A stretch of 28,292 nucleotides of DNA from an uncultured Oscillospiraceae bacterium. GTDB lineage: Bacteria; Bacillota; Clostridia; Oscillospirales; Oscillospiraceae. The stretch spans positions 1-28,292 of the forward strand of contig CAJLCG010000023.1 in the NCBI GenBank assembly GCA_905205085.1. The letters are read 5' to 3'. Shown here piece after piece: positions 14,773-21,703 of this stretch. The position numbers were made by a program, and so were the translations under genes. The notes under the pieces were generated by a model. That model was not told the origin of the DNA and ran no database searches. It saw only the letters and a program-made list of their open reading frames with translations. Position 1 is the stretch's first letter. Each line of letters starts with the position of its first letter.

Positions 14773-14859
14773 GCGCGAGTGGTGGAATTGGTAGACTCGC
14801 TGGCTTCAGGTGCCAGTGCTCGCAAGGGCGTGCGGGTTCGACTCCCGCCTCGCGCACCA
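14773..14859 (+). tRNA. tRNA-Leu(CAG)
   Basis: An 87-nt class II tRNA: acceptor GCGCGAG/CTCGCGC, anticodon stem CTGGC/GCCAG with loop TTCAGGT (anticodon CAG, reads CUG), a long variable arm (TGCTCGCAAGGGCG), T-arm GCGGG-TTCGACT-CCCGC, and encoded CCA. Confidence 0.95.
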
Positions 14860-14860
14860 C

Positions 14861-14895
14861 AAAAAGGACATCCGTTGGATGTCCTTTTTGTTTTT
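14861..14895 (+). terminator. Terminator of tRNA-Leu
   Basis: A perfect 13-bp stem AAAAAGGACATCC/GGATGTCCTTTTT, loop GTT, followed by GTTTTT on the plus strand, 2 bp past the CCA. Confidence 0.92.
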
Positions 14896-14906
14896 CTCTG
14901 ATTTTC

Positions 14907-14940
14907 AAAAGCAGGGCACCCAAAGGTGCCCTGCTTTTTC
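14907..14940 (-). terminator. Terminator of the rhodanese-CoADR operon
   Basis: A perfect 14-bp stem AAAAGCAGGGCACC/GGTGCCCTGCTTTT with loop CAAA, 16 bp past the CoADR stop. T-tracts exist on both strands, so it also backs up the tRNA-Leu terminator. Confidence 0.88.
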
Positions 14941-14955
14941 TTTGTAACAAGCATC

Positions 14956-16650
14956 TCAGCTGCGATCCATACCGCAGGCATAGGCCTGCTCGATCAGACA
15001 TCGGTCCTGAGTCACAGCGTCATAAAACCGGAATCCGCCGGCAAAATTATAGCAGTCAAAGCCGTTTCCGGCCAGGATGCGGCAGGCAATGTAGCTGCGC
15101 AGTCCGCTCTGACACATCACATAGACCGGTTTACCGGGAGCGATCTCCCCCAAACGTTCCCGCAGTTCATCCACCGGGATATTGACAAAGCCATCCACGT
15201 GTCCCTGAGAAAATTCCTCCTCCGTCCGGGCATCCAGCAGTGTCACGCTTCCGTCCCGGGGCAGCCGCTCCACATCCTCCAGATGGAACTGCTTGATCAG
15301 TCCCTGGGTCACATTTTCAATCATGAACCCTGCCATATTGACCGGGTCCTTGGCGGAGGAATAGGGAGGCGCGTAGGCCAGGTCCAGCTCCTTCAGCTGT
15401 ACCCCGTTCAGCCCCGCCCGAATGGCCGTGGCCAACACATCAATGCGCTTATCCACCCCGTCATAGCCCACGATCTGGGCGCCCAGCAGGCGGCCGGTCT
15501 TCGGTTCAAAGACCACCTTCATGGTCATCAGCTTTCCGCCGGGGTAGTATCCCGCGTGGCTCATGGGCGAGAGGACCACCGTGTCCGCCTGAATGCCCAG
15601 TCTCTTGGCCGTGGTCTCATTGATGCCGGTGACGGCGGCGGTGAGATCAAAGACCTGAATGACGCTGCTGCCCTGAGAGCCAGCATACCGGCTATCGCCG
15701 CCGCAGATGTTATCGGCGGCGATGCGCCCCTGCTTGTTGGCAGGGCCCGCCAGAGCGATCAGCGTATCCTCCCCGGTGACAAAGTGCTTGACCTGGACCG
15801 CGTCACCCACCGCATAGATGTCAGGCGCCGAGGTCTCCATGCGGTCGTTGACCAGGATACTGCCTCTGACGCCCAATTCCAACCCCGCCTCTTTTGCCAG
15901 GTGGGAGTCCGGCGTCACGCCGATGGCCAGCACCACCATATCCGCATGAAGGGGAGCGGCATCTGCCAGCAGCACATCCACTCCGCCGTCCTTTTCCTCA
16001 AAGCCCTCCACGCTATGCCCCAGAGCCAGCTTGACGCCGTGCCGGCGCACCTCGTTATGGAGGAGTGCCGCCATATCCGCATCAAAGGGATTCATCAGCT
16101 GCTTGGGCCGCTGTACGATGGTGACCTCCATTCCCAGCTTGCGCAGGTTCTCCGCCAGCTCCAATCCGATGAAGCCACCGCCCGCCAGCACCGCCGATTT
16201 GGGCTGATGCTCCTGGATGTAAGTCTTGATGCGGAAGGTATCCTCTACCGTCCGCAAGGTAAACAGCTGCTTTATTCCCATGCCCGGGAGCCGGGGCTGG
16301 GTGGGCTTGGCCCCCGGAGAAAGCAGCAGCTTGTCGTAGGACTCCTCAAACTCCTCCCCGGTGTTCAAATTCCGCACCGCCACCGCCTTACGCTCCGGAT
16401 GGATGGCGGTCACCTCATGGTGTACCCGCATGTCCACCCGGAAGCGCTCAAAAAAGCTCTCCGGAGTCTGGAGGGTAAGCTCCTGGGGGTCTTCAATCAC
16501 ACCGCCGATGTAATAGGGCAGGCCGCAGTTTGCGTAAGAGACATAACCGGAGCGCTCAAACACAATAACTTCCGCCTTCTCATCCAATCTGCGAATCCGG
16601 GCGGCCGCAGTGGCCCCTCCCGCCACGCCGCCTACAATCACGACCTTCAT
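14956..16650 (-). CDS. CoA-disulfide reductase with fused C-terminal rhodanese domain
   Basis: A 564-residue flavoprotein of the CoADR-RHD type. The N-terminal FAD-binding Rossmann motif is VIVGGVAGGATAAARIRR, and the single redox cysteine is Cys42 in SYANCGLPYY, characteristic of CoA-disulfide reductases and related NAD(P)H oxidase/polysulfide reductases. A second Rossmann motif for NAD(P)H is AVLAGGGFIGLELAENL; FAD is closed by DIYAVGDAV. Residues from about 455 are a rhodanese domain with DARTEEEFSQGHVDG and active Cys513 in VMCQSGLRS. Relatives reduce CoA disulfide, polysulfide or CoA persulfide using pyridine nucleotide. The start is the ATG at 16650 (GGAG 7 nt upstream), 1 nt after the stop of a stand-alone rhodanese gene; longer in-frame extensions overlap that gene and are rejected. 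A role in sulfane-sulfur or thiol redox handling is inferred. Confidence 0.93.
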   Translation of the reverse strand: MKVVIVGGVAGGATAAARIRRLDEKAEVIVFERSGYVSYANCGLPYYIGGVIEDPQELTLQTPESFFERFRVDMRVHHEVTAIHPERKAVAVRNLNTGEEFEESYDKLLLSPGAKPTQPRLPGMGIKQLFTLRTVEDTFRIKTYIQEHQPKSAVLAGGGFIGLELAENLRKLGMEVTIVQRPKQLMNPFDADMAALLHNEVRRHGVKLALGHSVEGFEEKDGGVDVLLADAAPLHADMVVLAIGVTPDSHLAKEAGLELGVRGSILVNDRMETSAPDIYAVGDAVQVKHFVTGEDTLIALAGPANKQGRIAADNICGGDSRYAGSQGSSVIQVFDLTAAVTGINETTAKRLGIQADTVVLSPMSHAGYYPGGKLMTMKVVFEPKTGRLLGAQIVGYDGVDKRIDVLATAIRAGLNGVQLKELDLAYAPPYSSAKDPVNMAGFMIENVTQGLIKQFHLEDVERLPRDGSVTLLDARTEEEFSQGHVDGFVNIPVDELRERLGEIAPGKPVYVMCQSGLRSYIACRILAGNGFDCYNFAGGFRFYDAVTQDRCLIEQAYACGMDRS

Positions 16651-16651
16651 G

Positions 16652-16969
16652 TTATCGCTCCACCTCTCCTTTGTATGCGGTGATCCCGCCAATATTTTTT
16701 GCCTTACTGTACCCCATTCTCTCCAGCATGGAGACTGCCTCCCGGCTTCTGGCTCCGCTGTGACAATAGACAAACAGGGGCGTATCCAAATCCGCCACCT
16801 CTTTTACCTGGTCCATCACATACAGAGGAACATTCTTGCTGCCCGGAATATGTCCCTGCCGGTACTCCTCCGGGGTACGCACGTCCAGCAAAACAGCCCC
16901 CGGCGCTGCATGATATTCCTGAACGCCCTGGTTGATATCCGGTCCCATCAAAAAATCAAAGATTCCCAT
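16652..16969 (-). CDS. Single-domain rhodanese-like sulfurtransferase
   Basis: A 105-residue protein consisting of one rhodanese domain: LLDVRTPEEYRQGHIPGSKNVPL at residues 27-49 and the active-site loop YCHSGARS with catalytic Cys69. Such proteins carry sulfane sulfur as a cysteine persulfide. AGGAGG precedes the ATG by 8 nt. The gene is immediately upstream of the CoADR-rhodanese fusion (1 nt gap), so the operon encodes two rhodanese domains acting with one reductase, presumably passing persulfide sulfur between them. Confidence 0.92.
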   Translation of the reverse strand: MGIFDFLMGPDINQGVQEYHAAPGAVLLDVRTPEEYRQGHIPGSKNVPLYVMDQVKEVADLDTPLFVYCHSGARSREAVSMLERMGYSKAKNIGGITAYKGEVER

Positions 16970-17001
16970 CTTGTCGGCCTCCTGTTGTTTGTAAAATCGT
17001 T

Positions 17002-17047
17002 TTCTGTGACTGTAGTATATCCTGCAGCAGCCCGCTGTTCTGTGACT
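17002..17047 (-). promoter_or_regulatory. Putative promoter with flanking direct repeats upstream of the rhodanese operon
   Basis: A 10-bp direct repeat, TTCTGTGACT on the plus strand, occurs at 17002-17011 and 17038-17047. Between the copies, on the minus strand, lies TATACT as a -10 candidate; no good -35 is found, which suggests activator dependence. The repeats could be binding sites of a redox or sulfur regulator. This is inference. Confidence 0.4.
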
Positions 17048-17083
17048 TTATTACATTCTTTTCTCTTTTTCTTCAAAATACGA

Positions 17084-17113
17084 AAAAAGACACGACTCCT
17101 GTCGTGTCTTTTT
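17084..17113. terminator. Perfect 13-bp hairpin with T-tracts on both sides
   Basis: AAAAAGACACGAC pairs with GTCGTGTCTTTTT around TCCT. It separates the rhodanese operon promoter from the hairpin-rich region to the right. Confidence 0.75.
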
Positions 17114-17145
17114 CAAGCATCTACCGCGCAAGGGAGGCTTAACCC

Positions 17146-17183
17146 AAAACAAAAGATCATCCTCTCGGATGACCTTTTGTTTT
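17146..17183. terminator. 17-bp hairpin with T-tracts, one mismatch
   Basis: AAAACAAAAG.TCATCC pairs with GGATGA.CTTTTGTTTT (one A-C mismatch) over loop TCTC. T-tracts are present in both directions. It marks the left edge of the GC-rich hairpin chain. Confidence 0.65.
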
Positions 17184-17418
17184 GAAACGGGTGAACCGTT
17201 TAGCGGACATGCAGGCCCCGGGGCCCCGCACGGCGGGGCGGCGCTTTTGCGCCGTACAAGCGTTTTTGGGCCGCTGGCCCAAAACCTTGGCGCACTGCCG
17301 CCGCAGCGGCGTTTCGGAGCGCAACCGCCCGGCGGGCGGCACTTAGCGCGGAGATGGCGAATTCACTTCGCCTGAGCATTTCGATCAAAAGGGTGGAGCC
17401 GCCCTCTGGGCGGCGGAA
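17184..17418. other. GC-rich chain of short hairpins, no convincing gene
   Basis: Eight compact palindromes follow one another: AAACGG/CCGTTT (17185-17201), GGCCCCGGGGCC (17214-17225), CGGCGC/GCGCCG (17239-17254), TTTTGGGCC/GGCCCAAAA (17264-17284), a CGCCG/CGGCG stem near 17298, CCGCCCG/CGGGCGG near 17325, GGCGAA/TTCGCC near 17355, and GCCGCCC/GGGCGGC (17398-17414). Short open frames exist on both strands but have alanine/arginine-rich, low-complexity products and no ribosome site. The block lies between two terminators beside tRNA-Thr. It may be a structured RNA, a dispersed repeat element or a degenerate insertion; not recognised. Confidence 0.5.
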
Positions 17419-17466
17419 CCCAAAAAAGAAAGACATCTGCTAAAAGCAAATGCCTTTCTTTTTTGG
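17419..17466 (-). terminator. Terminator of tRNA-Thr
   Basis: An approximately 21-bp stem (CCAAAAAAGAAAG.CAT.TGC with GCA.ATG.CTTTCTTTTTTGG, two mismatches) ends in T-tracts on both strands and overlaps the tRNA CCA end. Confidence 0.75.
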
Positions 17467-17538
17467 AGCTACTGGTGGGAATCGAACCCACAACCTTCTC
17501 ATTACGAGTGAGATGCTCTGCCATTGAGCCACAGTAGC
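17464..17538 (-). tRNA. tRNA-Thr(CGT)
   Basis: A 75-nt cloverleaf: acceptor GCTACTG/CAGTAGC, anticodon stem TCTCA/TGAGA with loop CTCGTAA (anticodon CGT, reads ACG), T-arm GTGGG-TTCGATT-CCCAC, encoded CCA. Confidence 0.95.
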
Positions 17539-17575
17539 GCCTGATTTCCCTAAGGCCCTCAAACGGGCAGGTTAT

Positions 17576-17604
17576 ATTTTACCGGACTTTCTCCCGGAAG
17601 TCAA
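17576..17604 (-). promoter_or_regulatory. Promoter of tRNA-Thr
   Basis: -35 TTGACT (17599-17604), 17-bp spacer, -10 TAAAAT (17576-17581), 37 bp upstream of the mature tRNA. Confidence 0.88.
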
Positions 17605-17625
17605 GGCTTTTCCCCCGCAAGCAGG

Positions 17626-17658
17626 AAAAAGGCGCCATCCTGTACGGATGGCGCCTTT
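17626..17658 (-). terminator. Terminator of pyruvate kinase
   Basis: A perfect 13-bp stem AAAGGCGCCATCC/GGATGGCGCCTTT, loop TGTAC, with five T on the minus strand, 17 bp past the pyk stop. Confidence 0.93.
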
Positions 17659-17675
17659 GAGGGAAAACAAAGGGA

Positions 17676-19109
17676 TTACAGCATCTCTTCGTCCACAATC
17701 TGGGCCTTGATGAGGTTGGTGGAGCCGCTGCGGCCCAGAGGCACGCCAGCGGTGATAACCACGGTGTCGCCGTTCTTCACCAGGCCCTCCTTCAGGGCGC
17801 ACTCCACAGACAGGGAGAAGATGCGGTCGGTAGAGTTGACCTCGCCGGTGAGGAAGGGATACACGCCCCAGCAGATGGCCATCTGACGGCGGACCTTCTC
17901 CTGCATGGTGAGGGCCGCGATGGGGCAGGCAGGACGGAACCGGCAGATCATCCGGGCAGTACGGCCGGAATTGGTGGCGGCCAGGATGGCGGTGGCGTTC
18001 AGGTCCATGGCGGTCAGGCAGCAGGTGTGGGTGATGGCGTCGTTGATGTTGGGCTCGGGAGTGATGCGGTGCTTCTGGAACTGACGCCAGTAGTTGATAG
18101 ACTGCTCGGCCTCTTCCACAATACCCACCATGGCAGCCAGAGCCTCCAGGGGATACTTGCCGCCGGCGGTCTCACCGGAGAGCATCACGCAGCTGGTACC
18201 GTCAAACACGGCGTTGGCCACGTCGGACACCTCAGCACGGGTGGGACGGGGATTGCGGATCATGGAGTCCAGCATCTGGGTGGCGGTGATGATGGGCTTG
18301 CCGGAGCGCAGGCCCTTGCGGATGATCTGCTTCTGCAGCACAGGCACCTTGGCGGCGGGGATCTCCACGCCCAGGTCGCCGCGGGCTACCATGATGCCGT
18401 CGGAGACCTCCAGGATCTCGTCGATGTTGTCCACGCCCTCCTGGTTCTCGATCTTGGAGATGATCTGAATATTGTCTCCGCCAAAGCGGTGCAGCACCTC
18501 ACGAATGGAGCGCACATCGTCGGCCCGGCGGATGAAGGAAGCGGCAATAAAGTCAAAGTCGTTCTCCACGGCAAACTGGATATCGCTGATATCCTTCTCC
18601 GTCAGAGCGGGCAGGTGGATATGCACGCCGGGGATGTTGATGCTCTTATTGGCAGAGAGAGTACCGCCGTTCTCTACGGTGCAGCGGATCTCCTGGCCCT
18701 GAATCTCCTCTACCCGCAGGGCCACCAGGCCGTCGTCAATGAGGATCTCCATGCCGGGCTTGACTTCCTCGTGCAGCTGGGGATAGGTAACCGCCACACG
18801 CTCGGCATTACCCACCACATCCTCGGTGGTCAGGGTGAAGGTAGCGCCGGCCTCCAGGCTGATGCTCTTCACATCGAAGCTCTTGATCCGGATCTCAGGA
18901 CCCTTGGTATCCATAATCGTAGCCACAGGACGGCTCATGGAATCCCGCACCGCCTTGAGCTTGTTCAGACGGCCCAGGTGCTCCTCATGGTCACCGTGGG
19001 AAAAGTTAAACCGGGCAGCATCCATACCGCCGCGAATCAGCTTGCGCATCATCTCTTCGCTGTTCACCGCGGGGCCCAGTGTACAAATAACCTTTGTCTT
19101 TCTCAACAT
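17676..19109 (-). CDS. pyk: Pyruvate kinase
   Basis: Last step of glycolysis in the cytosol: PEP + ADP to pyruvate + ATP. The 477-residue chain has the standard A/B/C domains: KTKVICTLGPA at the start, ARFNFSHG, MDTKGPEIR (about residue 66), the B domain (about 70-170), SKIENQEGVDNIDEI with the catalytic Lys and metal-binding Glu, VARGDLGVEIP and TATQMLDSM with the substrate-binding Thr. The chain ends soon after the C domain (VITAGVPLG), without the extra C-terminal PEP-utiliser-like domain of Bacillus pyruvate kinases. GGAGG lies 9 nt before the ATG. It is monocistronic, with its own terminator. Confidence 0.97.
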   Translation of the reverse strand: MLRKTKVICTLGPAVNSEEMMRKLIRGGMDAARFNFSHGDHEEHLGRLNKLKAVRDSMSRPVATIMDTKGPEIRIKSFDVKSISLEAGATFTLTTEDVVGNAERVAVTYPQLHEEVKPGMEILIDDGLVALRVEEIQGQEIRCTVENGGTLSANKSINIPGVHIHLPALTEKDISDIQFAVENDFDFIAASFIRRADDVRSIREVLHRFGGDNIQIISKIENQEGVDNIDEILEVSDGIMVARGDLGVEIPAAKVPVLQKQIIRKGLRSGKPIITATQMLDSMIRNPRPTRAEVSDVANAVFDGTSCVMLSGETAGGKYPLEALAAMVGIVEEAEQSINYWRQFQKHRITPEPNINDAITHTCCLTAMDLNATAILAATNSGRTARMICRFRPACPIAALTMQEKVRRQMAICWGVYPFLTGEVNSTDRIFSLSVECALKEGLVKNGDTVVITAGVPLGRSGSTNLIKAQIVDEEML

Positions 19110-19165
19110 ATTCTCGTTCCTCCATTCCTTCAGGGACGTTCTTTATTTTCTTCTATTACGCCATT

Positions 19166-19194
19166 ATCATACCCGATACCAGCCGCTTTGGCTA
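19166..19194 (-). promoter_or_regulatory. Candidate pyk promoter
   Basis: -10 TATGAT (19166-19171) with a weak -35 TAGCCA (19189-19194) at 17 bp. The -10 is good; the -35 is poor, so confidence is moderate. Confidence 0.45.
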
Positions 19195-19228
19195 GCGTTG
19201 AAATGGATAAAAATGAATTCCGTTTCCA

Positions 19229-19284
19229 AAAAAAATCAGGCAAAGCCGTGTGAAAGTAAGGACCTTTCACATCTGCTTTGCCTG
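19229..19284 (-). terminator. Terminator of the aminotransferase gene
   Basis: A long hairpin (CAGGCAAAGC..TGTGAAAG with CTTTCACA..GCTTTGCCTG, a small internal mismatch) is followed on the minus strand by A and eight T. It lies 33 bp past the stop. Confidence 0.92.
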
Positions 19285-19317
19285 AATTTTACCTGTGTCT
19301 TCCAGTTATCCGAAGGT

Positions 19318-20502
19318 TTAACCCCGGTAAGAATCTGCCAGTGCCTTAAACTTGGGCAGCGCCCGCTCAATCATGTCGGTCTGCACGCAGTAGGCCAGCC
19401 GGAAGTGTCCGGGCGCGCCAAAGCCGGAGCCGGGAACCAGCAGCAGATCAAACCGCTTGGCTCGCTCGCTGAAGGCCATGTCGTCCGGCTCCAGGGAACG
19501 GGGGAAGAGATAGAATGCGCCGCCGGGCTGGGCCACGTGGTAGCCCATCTCCCGCAGGGAATGAACCAGCAGCTCACAGTTCTTCTCATACACGGACAGA
19601 TCACTGGTCATGTCGCAGCACAGGGAAGTGACCTGCTGGAACAGGCTGGGGGCGTTTACATAGCCCAGAGAGCGGCCCGCGCCGGCCACGGCGGCGTAGA
19701 CCTCCTTGCTGTCGGTGACCTGGCCGGGCACCAGCACATAGCCCAGGCGCTCGCCGGGCAGGGAGAGGGACTTACTGAAGGAATAGCACACAATGGTGTC
19801 CTTGTAGATATGGGGAATCCAGGGCACCTCCACCCCGGCAAAGGCGATCTCCCGGTAGGGCTCATCGGAGATCAGGTAGATGGGGTGGCCGTACTCCGCC
19901 TCTTTTTTCTCCAGGATAGCGGCAAGCTGCTCCAGAGTCTGGCGGGAGTAGACCACGCCGGAGGGGTTGTTGGGGGAATTGACCACCACGCCCTTGGTGT
20001 TGGGGGTGATGGCCTTCTCAAAGGCATCAAAATCGATCTGGAAGTGCTCGATCTCCGGGGGAATCAGCACCATTTTGGCTCCCGCTCCCTCGATGAACAC
20101 CTTGTATTCGGGGAAGTAGGGGGCAAAGACAATAAACTCGTCTCCGGGGCAGGTCAGTCCGTTGAACACACAGCACAGGGAGGCCGCCGCGCCTACGGTG
20201 ATGTAAAACTGGTCGGCCGTATAGTCCCCGCCAAAGCGGCGGTTCAGGGAGTCGGCAAACCGCTGCCGGGCAGCCGCGTCGCCCTGGGCGCTGGTATAGC
20301 AGTGGATCACTTCCGGCTGCTCCTGCAGGATGCGGATGGCGTTCTCATTGACCGCGTCAGGGGCAGGAACACTGGGGTTGCCCAGAGAAAAATCAAACAC
20401 ATTCTCCCGGCCAACCTCTTTGGCCCGCTGATTGCCATACTCAAACAGCTCACGGATTACAGAGCGGGCCGTGCCCAGCTGCAGCATACGTTTGGAAACC
20501 AT
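19318..20502 (-). CDS. PLP-dependent aminotransferase, class I/II (AspB-like)
   Basis: A 394-residue fold-type I aminotransferase. Landmarks: FDFSLGNPSVPAPDAV near the N-terminus, TVGAAASL at the phosphate-binding turn, NSPNNPSG at about residues 175-181, SDEPYREI with the PLP-contacting Asp/Tyr, and SFSKSLSLPGERLGY with the Schiff-base lysine near residue 244; the C-terminal LVPGSGFGAPGHFRLAY carries the substrate-carboxylate Arg. It resembles aspartate/aromatic aminotransferases of Clostridia annotated only as pyridoxal-phosphate-dependent aminotransferase; the amino acid used is not determined. AGGAGG lies 8 nt before the ATG. It is monocistronic with a consensus promoter. Confidence 0.93.
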   Translation of the reverse strand: MVSKRMLQLGTARSVIRELFEYGNQRAKEVGRENVFDFSLGNPSVPAPDAVNENAIRILQEQPEVIHCYTSAQGDAAARQRFADSLNRRFGGDYTADQFYITVGAAASLCCVFNGLTCPGDEFIVFAPYFPEYKVFIEGAGAKMVLIPPEIEHFQIDFDAFEKAITPNTKGVVVNSPNNPSGVVYSRQTLEQLAAILEKKEAEYGHPIYLISDEPYREIAFAGVEVPWIPHIYKDTIVCYSFSKSLSLPGERLGYVLVPGQVTDSKEVYAAVAGAGRSLGYVNAPSLFQQVTSLCCDMTSDLSVYEKNCELLVHSLREMGYHVAQPGGAFYLFPRSLEPDDMAFSERAKRFDLLLVPGSGFGAPGHFRLAYCVQTDMIERALPKFKALADSYRG

Positions 20503-20585
20503 GGAACAAACCTCCTGGAAATAAATTCATTCATACACCGGTCCGCCATGTCACATTTTGTCCCGGTGTCTTATCATTGAGCTTT

Positions 20586-20614
20586 ATTATAGCACGCCTG
20601 TTTAGCACTGTAAA
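20586..20614 (-). promoter_or_regulatory. Promoter of the aminotransferase gene
   Basis: -35 TTTACA (20609-20614), 17-bp spacer, -10 TATAAT (20586-20591), giving a leader of about 75 nt. No riboswitch-like fold is evident in the leader. Confidence 0.9.
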
Positions 20615-20736
20615 GCGTTGATTTTTTTCGCCCGCATCTCTGCGATTTCCTGTCGTTTCACTTTATTTCCTCTGATTTCCACACACAAACTTGCAGTTTC
20701 AAAATTTTTACATCTCTCCTTGTGCTATTTTACCAA

Positions 20737-20765
20737 TTTACAAACTTTTCGTTTGTCATTATAAT
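20737..20765 (+). promoter_or_regulatory. Promoter of the enzyme I N-domain gene
   Basis: -35 TTTACA (20737-20742), 17-bp spacer, -10 TATAAT (20760-20765). The untranslated leader of about 100 nt contains GCTGCCGCAGC-type short dyads. A longer in-frame extension of the downstream coding sequence would begin before this promoter, which argues against it. Confidence 0.85.
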
Positions 20766-20874
20766 CAATATACAACAAACACGCAGATTTTTCCGGCCGC
20801 CTGTTCCAAGCTGCCGCAGCATCGCTGCCGCAGAAGCACGTCGACTCCAACCTTCCTGGAAAGGGGGCATCTCC

Positions 20875-21648
20875 ATGCAAATCATTGTCGGAAGATCGAT
20901 TCAAAATCAAATTGCCGCCGGACCCCTGCACTTTTATCACCGCCATTCCTTCCCAGTTGCCGCTGTGTCTCAGCTCTCCCAGGAGGAAGAGATCCACCGT
21001 TTCCATCTCGCCCAGCAGCGCTCCATCGTCACGCTGTCTCGGCTCTACGACCAGGCAGCCCGGGATGTGGGAATCCAGGCCGCCTCTATTTTTTCTATCC
21101 ACGCCATGCTTTTGGAGGACACTTCCTTTGTAGAAAGCATCCTGTCCATCCTTTCCAAACAACATACTACGGCGGAATATGCGGTACAGACCGCAGGCAA
21201 CAGCTTTGCTACCGCCTTTGCCGATATGGACAGCCCCTACATGCAGGCCCGAGGCGCCGATATTCGGGATATCTCCAACCACCTCATCCGCTGCCTGCTG
21301 GATATTCAGCCCCCGGACCCCCTGGGGGACCGTCCCGCTATTCTGGTCTCCGACGAGCTGCTTCCCAGCGAGGTATTGGCCCTGGACCAGCGCAAGCTGC
21401 TGGGACTGATCACCTGGCACGGCAGTGTAGACAGCCACACCGCCATGCTGCTCCGGGCCATGAAGATCCCCGGCCTGGCCCAGGTGGATATTTCCCCCTC
21501 CTGGGACGGACATCCCGCCATCCTGGACGGCTTCAGCCAGTGTCTGTACGTGGACCCGGAGCCCGAGGTATTCCGCCAGCTGGGGCTGCATATTCCCCGC
21601 CATCTTCAGCACCAGGAGGACCAGGCCATGGCCGCGGCTGTGGATTGA
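20875..21648 (+). CDS. Free-standing N-terminal domain of PTS enzyme I (PEP-utiliser-like)
   Basis: A 257-residue protein that matches only the first half of PTS enzyme I: an HPr-binding helical part (about residues 30-140) and a swivelling phosphohistidine part (about 150-230) with ITWHGSVDSHTAMLLRAMKIPG. His188 corresponds to the active His189 of E. coli enzyme I, and the length matches the isolated E. coli N-domain (about 258). The C-terminal PEP-binding barrel is absent, so it cannot take phosphate from PEP by itself. Start: ATG 20875 with AAGGGGG about 7 nt upstream; the open frame runs further left but past the promoter. It is monocistronic, convergent with buk. It could accept phosphate from another enzyme I or HPr, act as a regulator, or be a relic. 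The conserved His favours function. Confidence 0.8.
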   Translation: MQIIVGRSIQNQIAAGPLHFYHRHSFPVAAVSQLSQEEEIHRFHLAQQRSIVTLSRLYDQAARDVGIQAASIFSIHAMLLEDTSFVESILSILSKQHTTAEYAVQTAGNSFATAFADMDSPYMQARGADIRDISNHLIRCLLDIQPPDPLGDRPAILVSDELLPSEVLALDQRKLLGLITWHGSVDSHTAMLLRAMKIPGLAQVDISPSWDGHPAILDGFSQCLYVDPEPEVFRQLGLHIPRHLQHQEDQAMAAAVD

Positions 21649-21673
21649 GTCCTGTAATTCAAATTTTATATGG

Positions 21674-21703
21674 AAAAAGGACCGCCGAGGCGGTCCTTTT
21701 TTT
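21674..21703. terminator. Bidirectional terminator between the enzyme I N-domain gene and buk
   Basis: AAAAAGGACCGCC pairs with GGCGGTCCTTTTT around GA, with seven T on the plus strand and five on the minus. It touches the buk stop codon. Confidence 0.92.

Noticed and set aside
14926..16683. A 585-codon plus-strand frame opposite the CoA-disulfide reductase
   Set aside because: Antisense shadow; the minus strand carries clear FAD, NADH and rhodanese motifs.
17200..17436. Short open frames in the GC-rich hairpin block
   Set aside because: Alanine/arginine-rich low-complexity products, overlapping frames on both strands and no Shine-Dalgarno site; the hairpins explain the composition better.
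20586..20614. Riboswitch or T-box upstream of the aminotransferase
   Set aside because: The leader is only about 75 nt with no T-box sequence or terminator/antiterminator pair; it is just a consensus promoter and short leader.
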